This document shows, piece by piece, positions 14,230-14,301 of a stretch of DNA of 14,301 nucleotides. The stretch comes from Parachlamydiaceae bacterium. GTDB lineage: Bacteria; Chlamydiota; Chlamydiia; Chlamydiales; Parachlamydiaceae. The notes below the pieces were generated by a model. The model did no database searches. It was not told the origin of the DNA and saw only the letters and a list, made by a program, of their open reading frames with translations. Every line of letters begins with the position of its first letter. Within the stretch, counting starts at the first letter, position 1. The stretch is from positions 1-14,301 of the forward strand of contig JACCVN010000200.1 of assembly GCA_013698165.1 (NCBI GenBank), in the 5' to 3' direction. A program made the translations under genes and the position numbers.

Positions 14230-14301
14230 TTCGACTATTTCTGCGTCAAAGCCCCGTGGTTTGCCGATCGTAAAAGAGGCTGTATTGACTAATACAACCC
14301 C
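14206..14301 (-). CDS. C-terminal 31 residues of an unidentified ORF, possibly a transposase
   Basis: The frame enters from the right edge and ends at TAG 14206-14208. It reads GVVLVNTASFTIGKPRGFDA, then EIVENTTLTVY. The composition is protein-like and the frame is open throughout. Because its final codons recur twice elsewhere in the window as repeat copies A and B, a multicopy gene such as an insertion-sequence transposase is a reasonable guess, but no DDE or other transposase motif lies in the visible part. Confidence 0.4.
   Translation of the reverse strand, partial: GVVLVNTASFTIGKPRGFDAEIVENTTLTVY

Overview
The window looks like a chromosomal segment of an environmental, amoeba-associated chlamydia (order Parachlamydiales), although no rRNA or species marker is present to prove it. 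The clues are the moderately AT-rich base composition, an SH2-like/Ser-Thr kinase protein of the kind expected of a host-interacting intracellular bacterium, and a mosaic of ordinary metabolic genes, decayed genes and small repeats. A full-length aconitase fits the environmental lineages, which keep a complete TCA cycle that the animal-pathogenic Chlamydia have lost.

Layout, left to right. (1) Positions 1-392 (minus) hold the N-terminus of a thiamine-diphosphate 2-keto acid decarboxylase. (2) About 532-1160 (plus) is a decayed family-3 glycoside hydrolase (NagZ-like) broken by at least four homopolymer indels. It runs into a palindromic repeat element at about 1166-1382. (3) Tiny hypothetical ORFs, a strong hairpin terminator, a CsbD-like/transmembrane/BON protein and a secreted His-rich protein follow, all on the minus strand. 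(4) A sodium:solute symporter (plus) converges, with overlapping 3' ends, on a translationally coupled HAD-IIA phosphatase and HIT-family pair (minus). (5) Positions 6183-6649 are a repeat-rich intergenic zone with two copies of a short repeat, a foldback hairpin and a coding remnant. (6) On the minus strand lie the SH2-like/kinase protein, a DUF924 protein with a signal peptide, and AcnA-type aconitase followed by a UUCG-tetraloop hairpin. (7) On the plus strand is a 539-residue orphan protein behind a leader with two short palindromes. It meets the 3' end of a minus-strand ORF whose last codons carry the third copy of the short repeat.

The metabolic genes (decarboxylase, aconitase, symporter, HAD, HIT) do not form one pathway. 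The only clear operon-like unit is HAD-HIT. The most notable item is the SH2-like domain joined to a kinase domain with all catalytic residues, a candidate secreted effector that could read host phosphotyrosine and phosphorylate host proteins. The second theme is repeat biology: three different small repeat types sit at gene 3' ends or inside a dying gene.
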